Assembly: GCA_026707945.1 (NCBI GenBank)
Contig: JAPOVV010000115.1
Span: 62,001 to 126,000, forward strand
From: Gammaproteobacteria bacterium
GTDB lineage: Bacteria; Pseudomonadota; Gammaproteobacteria; Pseudomonadales; Azotimanducaceae
Reading direction: 5' to 3'
DNA length: 64,000 bases
Shown: positions 16,854 through 25,462 of the stretch, in pieces
Numbering within the stretch: the first letter of the stretch is position 1
Layout: the number at the start of each line of letters is the position of its first letter
Made by a program: the position numbers and the translations under genes
The notes under the pieces: model-generated
The model's input: only the letters and a program-made list of their open reading frames with translations
Told to the model about the DNA's origin: nothing
The model's database searches: none

Positions 16854-19733
16854 TTGTCAGATCCGGCTGAGCGGTCATCCGCTCTTGACATCTTGTTGCC
16901 AAGCGTTCGTGAGATTAGACGCTTAGACGAAACTCGGTCACTTCGACCGGCGATGGATAGGATCGAGCCTCAAGGATCAAAACACAATCGAATTTCTAGT
17001 GCTTTACGTCGATTCGGACTTGATCGATATCCGGTGCAAATCCGGATCGCTGAAAACAGCGATCGACTACCGCAGCTTGAAGATGACTATGGGTACGAAT
17101 TAGCAGTATCCGAGAGTGGGATCGACATTCAATCCGATTCGATCTGGGGAGGAATCACTGCGTGCAGTGTGCTGGCGGCACTCTCGTGGCGTGACGGCTC
17201 GCTCCCTCATTGTCATCTCGTTGATAGTCCTGCTTATCCATGGCGCGGACTAATGATCGATACAAGTCGCCATTTCATTACAGTCCAAAAGCTAAAGGAA
17301 ACTCTGGACTTAATGGCATGCTATCGGTTAAACGTTTTGCATCTAAACCTCTCAAACGACCAAGCTTGTCGATTTAAATGCTCACGTTTCCCACGCCTAG
17401 CTGCCGCTGAGAGTTATTCCGCAGAAGAACTAAAGGACCTCGTAGAGTTTGCCGCAGATCGTGCGATCCGCATCGTTCCGGAACTCGATGTACCGGGGCA
17501 CACGACGAGTTGGATTTGGGCATACCCGGAGTGGGGGGCAGGGAAGCTCAAAGCACCGTCCACGGGTTTCGGTGTTCACGAGGCGTGTTTGGACCCAACG
17601 AAACCCGAAGTATTAGAAGCCGTCAAGATCGTTTTCAATGAACTAGCAGAGGTGTTTCCAGATAGACATGTTCATGTAGGTGGCGACGAGGTCAATTCCA
17701 CATGGTGGGATAGAAACTCGCGGATTCAAGTTTGGATGAAGTCGCGTGGCATAAGTACGGCGCACGATCTGCAAACCTGGTTCATAAAGGATCTGGGTGA
17801 TCACCTTATGTCGATAGGCAAGCAGGTCATTGGTTGGGATGAGGTGCTGGCAACTGAGTTACCACAGCAGTTCACGATACAGGCTTGGCGTGGAATGAGA
17901 GCCCGAGACACAGCTCTTCAAGGTGGTCATGCAACTATTGTTTCCTCGCCTTACTACTTGGATCTATTTCTACCGGCCGATTACCACTATCGGTATTTCC
18001 CATCGATGTCGATTACTGAGGCTAATGATGCCGACTCCCAAGCACTAGATGATCCACGTCTTGCTCATGTGCGTGAAGGGCTAAAGTGGCAGGCTGCGTT
18101 TGGCTCATTCGATTCTGTCGCGAATCGCGAAGGCGGAAACGTCCTCGGTGGTGAAGCATGTATGTGGAGTGAGATTGTTGACGATAGGACACTGCATACA
18201 AGAGTTTGGAGTCGGATGCCCGCAATCGCCGAGCGATTTTGGTCCGGCGACCAAAGTCTCGGTGAAGCGCAGATGTATGCAAGACTTGATCGCAGTATTT
18301 CTTACTGGCAAAGGAAATTAAGCATCGGGAATCTCATGACCCTACCTCCTGAGCTAACGCCACCGGGATTACGGCCTTTGATTGATCAACTTGAGCCCGT
18401 TAAGTGGTATACCAGGTTGATCGGTATGGCGCGCTCAAGTGCTCGTACGTCTGGTCAGGTTGAGAGTTCGTTTAGCAGACCGTACGACACAAACAGCGAA
18501 TTGGACCGTGTCATCGACTATTTACCGCCTGAGAGTCTGGAAGCGCGCCGCGTTGCGGCGGCATTGCGAGACGCAAAGCGGGTAACGAGTTGGTGCGACG
18601 ACTGGCAGAATCAAGCGATCGTTTTCGAGGACTGCGTGAAGCATGAACCTAGGCTGGCTGAATTACGAGAGCTGAGTCAGGGACTGAAAGCACTCGCAGG
18701 GATTCATCAGAACAAGCTGCCTGTGGCCATGTCGTTGGCGGAGCCAATCGGCGAGTACATACTCCCAATTGCCACCCCGATATTGAACGATGCGCTTAAC
18801 CGAATAGCGGAGAGATTTGGTGCCGATGGTAGTGATATTGAGGAGATCAAAAAGGGACATATCAACGATTCATTTGCGATTGATAGGAAATACTTACTTC
18901 AGCGCGTCAACCGTGAAGTATTCGACGTTGATGCAGTATTGAGTAATCGACGTATGCTTGATCCCGTAATCCGAGATTTCGTGCCTCATTCCCTAGAGAC
19001 GTCGGATGGCGCTGATCACGTTGTAGGTGTAAGTGGTGAAGTTTGGCGTGCGGCTCAGTTCATCGAAGCGCGCAATTTCGATGTCCTTCCAACCGAACTT
19101 TGCGAAGTGGCAGGTCACGCATTTGGCAGTTTCCTTTCACAGCTTTTAAACTGTAGCGAACGACCAGCGTCTGCTATTCCAGGTTTTCATCATCTTGATG
19201 CGTACTTAAGAGATTTTGATTCCCTCAAACCAACATCTGACGCCCAAGAATGGGTCGAATTTATTGACAGACGTCGTTCGTCGGCGCAATCGTTCGATCA
19301 ACAAGAATTCCAAGTTATTCATGGTGACTGTAAAGTCAACAATCTTTTATTTGAACTTGAAGCACCGAGGGTTGCGCGGATCATCGATCTAGATACGCTG
19401 ATGTGGGGGCATCCAGCGTGGGATTTTGGCGATTTGATCCGATCAGTATTAACAGGTTCGGTTAACGCCGATGAGGAGAAAGAACGGCTTCGCTTGACTA
19501 CTCAAGGTTTCGTGGACGCATATCAAGTCAGCGTTGGAGCTCAGGGGACGTTTGCCCGTGCGCCATCCTATATGAGTTTTATGCTTGGCATACGCTTCTT
19601 GGCTGATCACTTCAGGGGTGATACTTACTTCAAGGTTGAGTCACGAGGGGACAACCTCAAACGTGCGATCGAGCAATTGAAGCTATCGGAGCGGCTGATG
19701 CACGCTGCGATCGATATCCAAGGATGGCTATAA
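16854..19733 (+). CDS. GH20 beta-N-acetylhexosaminidase fused to APH/NahK-like kinase
   Basis: The 959-residue cytoplasmic protein (no signal peptide) has a GH20b-like start (residues 5-120), then a GH20 TIM barrel with WRGLMIDTSRHFITVQKLKE, VPELDVPGHTT and the catalytic pair HVGGDEV (Asp278, Glu279). A helical linker follows (about 480-630). The C-terminal 630-930 is an aminoglycoside-phosphotransferase-fold kinase: IKKGHINDSFAIDRKYLLQR, then HGDCKVNNLL (His823, Asp825, Asn830) and IIDLDTLMWGHPAWDFGD (Asp845). N-acetylhexosamine 1-kinase belongs to this fold, so release and phosphorylation of a hexosamine in one protein is plausible. TTG 16854 is the only start that keeps the N-terminal domain. 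Confidence 0.88.
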   Translation: MSDPAERSSALDILLPSVREIRRLDETRSLRPAMDRIEPQGSKHNRISSALRRFGLDRYPVQIRIAENSDRLPQLEDDYGYELAVSESGIDIQSDSIWGGITACSVLAALSWRDGSLPHCHLVDSPAYPWRGLMIDTSRHFITVQKLKETLDLMACYRLNVLHLNLSNDQACRFKCSRFPRLAAAESYSAEELKDLVEFAADRAIRIVPELDVPGHTTSWIWAYPEWGAGKLKAPSTGFGVHEACLDPTKPEVLEAVKIVFNELAEVFPDRHVHVGGDEVNSTWWDRNSRIQVWMKSRGISTAHDLQTWFIKDLGDHLMSIGKQVIGWDEVLATELPQQFTIQAWRGMRARDTALQGGHATIVSSPYYLDLFLPADYHYRYFPSMSITEANDADSQALDDPRLAHVREGLKWQAAFGSFDSVANREGGNVLGGEACMWSEIVDDRTLHTRVWSRMPAIAERFWSGDQSLGEAQMYARLDRSISYWQRKLSIGNLMTLPPELTPPGLRPLIDQLEPVKWYTRLIGMARSSARTSGQVESSFSRPYDTNSELDRVIDYLPPESLEARRVAAALRDAKRVTSWCDDWQNQAIVFEDCVKHEPRLAELRELSQGLKALAGIHQNKLPVAMSLAEPIGEYILPIATPILNDALNRIAERFGADGSDIEEIKKGHINDSFAIDRKYLLQRVNREVFDVDAVLSNRRMLDPVIRDFVPHSLETSDGADHVVGVSGEVWRAAQFIEARNFDVLPTELCEVAGHAFGSFLSQLLNCSERPASAIPGFHHLDAYLRDFDSLKPTSDAQEWVEFIDRRRSSAQSFDQQEFQVIHGDCKVNNLLFELEAPRVARIIDLDTLMWGHPAWDFGDLIRSVLTGSVNADEEKERLRLTTQGFVDAYQVSVGAQGTFARAPSYMSFMLGIRFLADHFRGDTYFKVESRGDNLKRAIEQLKLSERLMHAAIDIQGWL

Positions 19734-19745
19734 GCGCGATCCTGA

Positions 19746-20918
19746 CTAGCTGGTTATCCCGTAGAGTTTTTCCACGTTTTTCCGCGTGATCTTCTCCCGA
19801 TCGTCAGGGTCTATACCCTCAAATAGCTCATCGAGTACGTCTACTGAGCATGGCCAGGTCGAATCTGTATGGGGGTAGTCTGAACCCCACATCAGATTGT
19901 CGATGCCGATCATATGGCGCGTAGCCAATGCAGGACGGTCGTCCTCGATGGTCGCGTAAAACTGGCGATGCCACACTTCGTGAGGATGCGGACCCTTATA
20001 CGGTTCCGCGATGTTGCGACGCTCTCGTTGCAGACCTTGTTCAACGCGATCTAGCCAATGTGCAATCCAACCTGCATTGAATTCTGCGACGACGACTTTT
20101 AGATTCGGATGGCGTTCGCACACCCCGCGGCACATGAATTCGACAATGGTTGATTGAACGGTGTGTTGCGTCCCAGCGTATCCTGCGATGCCATCTGGTC
20201 TCAATGGCTTGCTTCGGTATTCGCGAGGAACGTATGAACCACATCCGACGTGCATGGAAAGCGGGAACTCCGCTTCTTCTGCCATGGACCAGAGCGGCTC
20301 ATAAGCCTCATCGTAGTAAGGTCTTTCTGCTGGTGACGTGCAAGGAATGCAACCTCCTTTGAAACCAAGTTTTATCACTCGACTAAGTTCATCGAAGGCG
20401 GCTTCAGGGTTCTGAACTGGAATGGCGGGTAGTCCGTGTAGTCGCCCTTGACTAGCGACCTCGTAATCGTGTAACCAATCGTTGTAATTTTTCTGCAAGG
20501 CGACCAAGAGTGGGGTGTTCTTCATGCCAAACATCCCGAAATAGCCGGGATACAGGAATTCAGCCGCCAATCCATCTATATCTTGGTCTTCATAGCGATG
20601 CGCTCCATCGACGAGACCTCGACGCATTCCCGCGTACCCGCTTTTAAATAGCGCCACTAGTTCCGGGTCTTGCATATGTGCGACGTCGGGTTTATGTCCT
20701 GCCTTCCGATTCAGCGGTTCGTTACGTCGAAGACGCGTCGCAGCCATACCCATTCGCGCCACGCTCACGCCACGCATACCGCGCGCTGGCACAACGATCG
20801 CATCGACCTGGTCGCCGACATCCATGATTCGTGGTGCTTCGTCGCCAAAACGATCGGCTAGCCCAGTGAAGACGTCACGACCTTCAACAACGTGGGAATC
20901 GGCTGAAATTGGTTGCAT
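19746..20918 (-). CDS. Amidohydrolase-2 family metal-dependent hydrolase or decarboxylase
   Basis: The 390-residue protein begins MQPISADSHVVEG, close to the metal-binding start of the amidohydrolase_2 (PF04909) barrel. It has SMHVGCGSYVP near the middle and LMWGSDYPHTDSTWP near the C-terminus, where the aspartate completes the metal site. It ends ENVEKLYG-like (KNVEKLYGIT). These enzymes hydrolyse or decarboxylate aromatic and cyclic acids. The substrate cannot be told. It converges on the GH20-kinase gene with a 12-base gap. Confidence 0.88.
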   Translation of the reverse strand: MQPISADSHVVEGRDVFTGLADRFGDEAPRIMDVGDQVDAIVVPARGMRGVSVARMGMAATRLRRNEPLNRKAGHKPDVAHMQDPELVALFKSGYAGMRRGLVDGAHRYEDQDIDGLAAEFLYPGYFGMFGMKNTPLLVALQKNYNDWLHDYEVASQGRLHGLPAIPVQNPEAAFDELSRVIKLGFKGGCIPCTSPAERPYYDEAYEPLWSMAEEAEFPLSMHVGCGSYVPREYRSKPLRPDGIAGYAGTQHTVQSTIVEFMCRGVCERHPNLKVVVAEFNAGWIAHWLDRVEQGLQRERRNIAEPYKGPHPHEVWHRQFYATIEDDRPALATRHMIGIDNLMWGSDYPHTDSTWPCSVDVLDELFEGIDPDDREKITRKNVEKLYGITS

Positions 20919-21012
20919 ACTGTTTACCCTCGTAGTTCATTCATTTTAGACGGGCATCACGTTCGCTCGACGAGGTATAAAGAGCTATAGCTAAAGCGGC
21001 TAATCACGCATC

Positions 21013-21387
21013 ATGCCCGTTAACAAGGTTGCCATCCAGCTTATCGTAGCGCTCTTGTTGCTGGCTAGTTGTGGCACATCGGTGGTTCCGCCAATACTGC
21101 TGGAGAGTGGACGACTGGTTTATCCCCCCGAATCGCGTGAAGCGAACGTCGAAGGATCAGTGCTTGTTGTCTACGACGTGAGCGAAGTAGGGGAGGTAAG
21201 CAACGTCCGTGTCATCAGTTCATCACCAGCTGGCGTGTTTGATGAAGCCGCGATCAAATTTGTACGTACGTGGCGATTTCAACCTCAAAAGCGCAGCGGG
21301 TCGCCTGAAGCGGTTCAGGATATCCAAAGTCGGATCTCGTTTACCTTAGAGGATGGGGATGCATCCTATTTGGAGTTCATTGAGTAG
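21013..21387 (+). CDS. Lipoprotein with TonB C-terminal domain
   Basis: The 124-residue protein begins with a lipoprotein signal peptide: a hydrophobic core, LLLLASC, with lipobox cysteine at residue 20. The rest is a single TonB-C type domain: LVYPPESREANVEGSVLVVY, then NVRVISSSPAGVFDEAAIKF and TWRFQPQ. No transmembrane TonB stalk or proline-rich span is present, so it is not a classical energy transducer. It may be an envelope scaffold. Its last 11 bases overlap the 3' end of the minus-strand gene at 21377. Confidence 0.8.
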   Translation: MPVNKVAIQLIVALLLLASCGTSVVPPILLESGRLVYPPESREANVEGSVLVVYDVSEVGEVSNVRVISSSPAGVFDEAAIKFVRTWRFQPQKRSGSPEAVQDIQSRISFTLEDGDASYLEFIE

Positions 21388-21910
21388 CGATTACCTTCAG
21401 TTCGTCGATTATTAGATTCATATCCTGAGCATTACGTTTCGTGAAATGAACCATTACTCCGAATGTAAATACCACTACGACGAAACTTGGGAGGAGCATC
21501 GCGAAATATCCTAGAAGGAGGTCCCAAGGAAGGCCTTCGCGAACTCGGATCACAAAGCGGTACAGCCAAATTCCCTCGAATATCAGCGCGAACAAGAGAA
21601 TCAACCAAGTCTTGATTCGCACGAGTTTCTGAAAGAAAAATCGACCGGAGACTGACGCTCTTGAGCCGACCGTTGTGATGTCGGCGTGGAACACCGGTCG
21701 TACGAACATCCAAAAACTCACTTTTACTACGTACGCGATGAGATGCTTACTGTGTATTCGAAACGCAACTTTCTCAGATGCCTTTTCGGCGCGCAAAGCG
21801 TGCCATACGGATCGTTGACGAGCGCGTCTACGCAATTCATCCGCTGGTACTTGACACTGAAATTTGAACGGGATTCCGACGGAGACGAGCCGCCAAGTTA
21901 ATCGCCACAC
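21377..21910 (-). CDS. Hypothetical multi-pass membrane protein
   Basis: The 177-residue frame uses a GTG start that overlaps the amidase stop by 13 bases, which suggests coupling. The N-terminal 50 residues are basic. Three hydrophobic segments follow, near 57-75, 100-118 and 131-153 (including FAMLLPSFVVVVFTFGVMVH), then a short hydrophilic C-terminus. I do not recognise a family. A start further in is possible, because the basic N-terminus is compositionally odd. Confidence 0.5.
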   Translation of the reverse strand: MWRLTWRLVSVGIPFKFQCQVPADELRRRARQRSVWHALRAEKASEKVAFRIHSKHLIAYVVKVSFWMFVRPVFHADITTVGSRASVSGRFFFQKLVRIKTWLILLFALIFEGIWLYRFVIRVREGLPWDLLLGYFAMLLPSFVVVVFTFGVMVHFTKRNAQDMNLIIDELKVIATQ

Positions 21911-23277
21911 AGTATTTCAGGCAAGACTGCTGCTGAACTAACGACCGATTCAATGGATTTTGCAATTCGTAACAGTCTCGAATCGGATGCGCGCTTTGAT
22001 ATGAGCTGGACACCGACAGGTAAGCCATCCGCAAAACCGGCTGGCATCGACAGTGCGGGACATTCGGTAGTCGTGACCCAGCTACATGATTCCATCCAGT
22101 CGATGTATGTATTCATCTGCACACCTTCGATTTCGCGAATCCAATCGATAGGAATCGGAAATGGAAGCACTTGCGTCGTCGGTCCAACCAGTAAGTCATA
22201 ACGCTTAAAAAATGTTTCAACGCGATCACGCAAAGCGGTCCGCTCTATCTCTGTCCGGCGGAGATCTTCATCGTCAATCGCAAGACCAAGCGCTACGTTC
22301 CAAAGGATGGTCGGTTTAAGTTCGGTTTTTTCTCTCGGATTGAAAGCGTCGTAGCGATTTCGAAAACTCACGCCACGAAGGGTTTGAAAGATGTCGCGCG
22401 CGCCAGCAAGGTCGGGCGCTTCTTCTTCTACCCGAGCCCCAGCATCCTCTAGCTTCGCTGCAACATCTCGGACGACTGTCCTAATTTCAGGCACGACAGG
22501 AAGTCCGCCAAAGTCCTCCGTGAAAGCAATACGAAGGCCCTCTAAAGAAATCGGTTCGAGTCGAGGGGATACTGGTGTCGGCTGGTCGGTTCGGAGTACG
22601 TCAAACAGCAAGGACACGCTGTCGACGTTGCGTGCCATTGGACCTAATGAAGAGAGATTGCGTGAATGATCGCCGGCAAGCGATGGTGGCAGCACGTTGT
22701 TAGTCGGGCGAAAACCGATCACATTGCAGAACGATGCTGGATTGCGTAAAGAGCCACCGAGGTCGCTGCCGTCCGCTATGACTGCCATGCGCATGGCGAG
22801 CGCTACGGCCGCGCCACCGCTACTACCGCCACAGGTGCGCTCAAGGTTGTACGGGTTCTTGGTCGGCCCGAATACGCGATTGAACGTATGAGAACCTGCT
22901 CCGAATTCAGGCACATTAGTTTTGCCGATGGTGATAGCGCCAGCACGTTGTATGCGATCAATGATGTAATCGTTCGTCGTAGGAACATGTTCACGGAAAA
23001 GGGTTGAACCATACGTCGTACGCAGATTTTTCGTGGCAACCAGGTCTTTATGTGGGATAGGAATGCCTGTCAGTAGCCCGGCTTCTCCATCAATCTCGTC
23101 GATCGCTTTCGCACGGTCCATCGCCTCGTCGAAGCACGTCGTGATGATCGCGTTTACCTGTTTGTTTACGACTTCGATATGGTCAATGTGAGCACTAAGT
23201 AATTCAACAGCACTCACCGTATGTGCGGAAAGTAACTCACGTATTTCGTGCGCGTCCTTTAGTAACAGTTCATTCAT
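21898..23277 (-). CDS. Amidase signature family hydrolase
   Basis: The 459-residue enzyme has the amidase-signature Ser-cisSer-Lys triad: Lys77 in PIPHKDLV, Ser152 in CGGSSGGAAVALA and nucleophile Ser176 in DGSDLGGSLRNPA, with spacings (+75, +99) equal to those in well-studied members. It hydrolyses a carboxamide. The substrate is not predictable, and gatA-type partners (gatB, gatC) are absent here, so a tRNA amidotransferase role is unlikely. It lies 4 bases after the PhyH-HEAT gene on the same strand and overlaps the membrane gene downstream. Confidence 0.93.
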   Translation of the reverse strand: MNELLLKDAHEIRELLSAHTVSAVELLSAHIDHIEVVNKQVNAIITTCFDEAMDRAKAIDEIDGEAGLLTGIPIPHKDLVATKNLRTTYGSTLFREHVPTTNDYIIDRIQRAGAITIGKTNVPEFGAGSHTFNRVFGPTKNPYNLERTCGGSSGGAAVALAMRMAVIADGSDLGGSLRNPASFCNVIGFRPTNNVLPPSLAGDHSRNLSSLGPMARNVDSVSLLFDVLRTDQPTPVSPRLEPISLEGLRIAFTEDFGGLPVVPEIRTVVRDVAAKLEDAGARVEEEAPDLAGARDIFQTLRGVSFRNRYDAFNPREKTELKPTILWNVALGLAIDDEDLRRTEIERTALRDRVETFFKRYDLLVGPTTQVLPFPIPIDWIREIEGVQMNTYIDWMESCSWVTTTECPALSMPAGFADGLPVGVQLISKRASDSRLLRIAKSIESVVSSAAVLPEILCGD

Positions 23278-23281
23278 CGTT

Positions 23282-24748
23282 CTAGATTGCGAAGAAAGGG
23301 TCTGGGAACCAACGTTGGCGCCGCAACGGCTCGATGACGGCCTTTCGAGCGATATCCGAGTCGAAACGGCAAAGTTGCTCTATGGCGAAACTGCTCACAT
23401 ATGCGTGTTCGTCGTTAGATGCACGACAAAGTAGAGGAAGCGTTTCGTCATCAAAACCGAAACGAATGACCGCTTGAATGATGTAGAGACGAATATCCCA
23501 ATCTGATTCTGAGTCATACTTACGTGTCAACGTGTCGAGTGATGGCGTTATTTGTGCATGTGTGGCTGAGGAAATGATCCCAATCGAGGAGATAACGTGT
23601 CGCACGACACCAGCATTTGGGTGATCGATTAGTTCCCGTAGTCTCGGTAGTGCATCTGCGCTCCGCAATTGACCTAATCCGTATGCAGCGGTGGCGATCA
23701 GTGCCGGTGAATCCTCATTGAGCATATCGAGCATACGATCGAGCGCGCCAATCTGTGCTAATCCATTCACCGCATCTGCTGTATTGAGCACCTCATTGGC
23801 CGAGTATGCACCAATTTGTTGATTAATCTGCTCGTCGAGGAGATCGGTCACTTTGCCGTAGTCATGTCTTGCGACTAATTCACTTTCGTAGATCGCACGA
23901 GTGGACTCGATTGGGTTCATTGACTGTAGTCGCGAGCACCAATGATCGATATCGGTATCAGTTTCGTGGCGTCTTTTGCTCGTCCCGCCAAGCCACTGCC
24001 AAATGTGTGATTGCGTTGGGTCGTCCGTCTGCAAAGTGCCGAGTCCGGAGCATGGCTCTGGCTCTTCGGTTCTCATTACAACGAATTTATGGACGTAACG
24101 CGGTAAGACACTTGCATTGATCATGGCTCCATGTCCTAGATCAAAATGGCACAAGACCGCGCGCGGGGGCCCTACCATCGGTTCGACGTTTCTGATGTGG
24201 TACGAGGAATCTGTGAAAAATCCGTTCTTAGTTTCTTTCAGCGACGGTGGAGTTCTAGATGGCTTCTGATCGCTCAGGTTACTGAGCAAGTGGCTACCCG
24301 GTATTACCGCCGTTGGTCCTCGATGTAATGGCGTATCCTGAGGACTATAAAACAGGATAAGCCATCGGGGCTCGCGATGACGAGGTCTGGGGCGGTGAGC
24401 ATGTCCGTCCTTATGGAACGCCTGGAGCATGCCGATTCCAGCATTTGATGTGCCCGGAAAGTTCGTATGGCAATGACGATGCGGGTGTATAAGGTAGTTT
24501 TGTCCTACCAATGTCGTTAAAGCGGTTTCGAGTTTAACGTCATTCAATACATCGTGCAATTTCGGTATCATCGGTACGATATTGTTGTGTGGGTTCGCTC
24601 CACTGTTTAGGGTTTGAAATAATCGATCGGTTTGGATATAGATTGATTCATGATCTATACAATCAAGGTTTAATTCAATATCTAAGTATCCATTCGATAA
24701 AAAACTCGAAATTTGTTGATCTGAGAGCATCGGAAGAGAATTAGTCAT
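23282..24748 (-). CDS. Phytanoyl-CoA dioxygenase-like domain fused to HEAT repeats
   Basis: This 488-residue protein has an N-terminal Fe(II)/2-oxoglutarate dioxygenase-like domain (residues about 8-270). The HxD facial pair is FHKDGH (His112, Asp114), the strand GPTAVIPGSHLL is typical of the PhyH family, and a distal GHGAMINASVLPRYVH segment could hold the third histidine. From about 330 the protein is a run of helical HEAT-like repeats (ALIATAAYGLGQLRSADALP, HPNAGVVRHVISSIGI, WDIRLYIIQAVIRFGFDD, HAYVSSFAIEQLCRF). ATG 24748 (MTNSLPML) is preferred over the longer frame to 24850, which overlaps the opposite gene. It probably forms an operon with the amidase. Confidence 0.82.
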   Translation of the reverse strand: MTNSLPMLSDQQISSFLSNGYLDIELNLDCIDHESIYIQTDRLFQTLNSGANPHNNIVPMIPKLHDVLNDVKLETALTTLVGQNYLIHPHRHCHTNFPGTSNAGIGMLQAFHKDGHAHRPRPRHREPRWLILFYSPQDTPLHRGPTAVIPGSHLLSNLSDQKPSRTPPSLKETKNGFFTDSSYHIRNVEPMVGPPRAVLCHFDLGHGAMINASVLPRYVHKFVVMRTEEPEPCSGLGTLQTDDPTQSHIWQWLGGTSKRRHETDTDIDHWCSRLQSMNPIESTRAIYESELVARHDYGKVTDLLDEQINQQIGAYSANEVLNTADAVNGLAQIGALDRMLDMLNEDSPALIATAAYGLGQLRSADALPRLRELIDHPNAGVVRHVISSIGIISSATHAQITPSLDTLTRKYDSESDWDIRLYIIQAVIRFGFDDETLPLLCRASNDEHAYVSSFAIEQLCRFDSDIARKAVIEPLRRQRWFPDPFFAI

Positions 24749-24843
24749 TACGATTTTCGCGTTGGCGCGTAATAGATTTGGTACGTTAGCGCTTTCGTTC
24801 GCTCGTTTATAATAAACGGAAACGCATTTTAAGGTAATTTGAT

Positions 24844-25410
24844 ATGGCATTAAAGTCGGCTTTAAATGCAGAAATGAAGCGCTTGAAAGGCGATGCGAAA
24901 AGTCTCGAAAAGAAGCGCGCAGAATTAACTGCGGAAATCGATAAGAAAATCGCGGAAAATGCTGGCAAACAAGAGATGCTGCAGAATTTCATGGATGCTA
25001 CGTTCGGCGCTAAACCAAAAATGGCAGTATCGCGAGGAAAAGCTTCGGGTGGTACCAGACGTAAACGAAGAAATCGTAAAGGTGTAAAACAGCGCGTGTT
25101 AAACGTAATCAATGCTAGTTCCGGTGGCATTAAGCGAAACGCCATAATTCAAGAGATCGGCATGGCATCATCGGACGAAGCCGGCCATCAGTACGTCTCT
25201 AACACACTTCGCGCCCTTTTAGATGAATCTCGAATTGAGAATCGCGGGAGAGTGTACTTTCCTAAAGACAGTGGTGAGACAAGCGAAGTTGCATCGAGTG
25301 CCGTCGAAGAATCGCCGAGCGACAGTGCTGAAGGAACAGCATCCTCTGGCACGTCTAGTGATGAACCTAGTTCGAGTTCTTCTGGCTTCGGATCGGATTC
25401 GCACAATTAA
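24844..25410 (+). CDS. Coiled-coil, winged-helix-like DNA-binding protein with serine tail
   Basis: The 188-residue protein has three clear zones. Residues 1-48 are a charged coiled coil rich in K, E, A and L. Residues 60-80 are a basic linker (GTRRKRRNRKG). Residues 80-140 look like a winged helix (VKQRVLNVINASSGGIKRNA, then YVSNTLRALLDESRIENRGR and VYFP). The last 45 residues are Ser/Glu/Gly rich and probably disordered. I recognise no named family. Oligomerising coil plus DNA-binding C-terminus resembles the plan of H-NS-type nucleoid proteins, without sequence evidence of relation. It is divergent from the PhyH-HEAT gene. Confidence 0.7.
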   Translation: MALKSALNAEMKRLKGDAKSLEKKRAELTAEIDKKIAENAGKQEMLQNFMDATFGAKPKMAVSRGKASGGTRRKRRNRKGVKQRVLNVINASSGGIKRNAIIQEIGMASSDEAGHQYVSNTLRALLDESRIENRGRVYFPKDSGETSEVASSAVEESPSDSAEGTASSGTSSDEPSSSSSGFGSDSHN

Positions 25411-25462
25411 TAAAGAGTTGGCCGCCAGCTCAATAACATCGCTCAATAAGCACTAATTCAGT

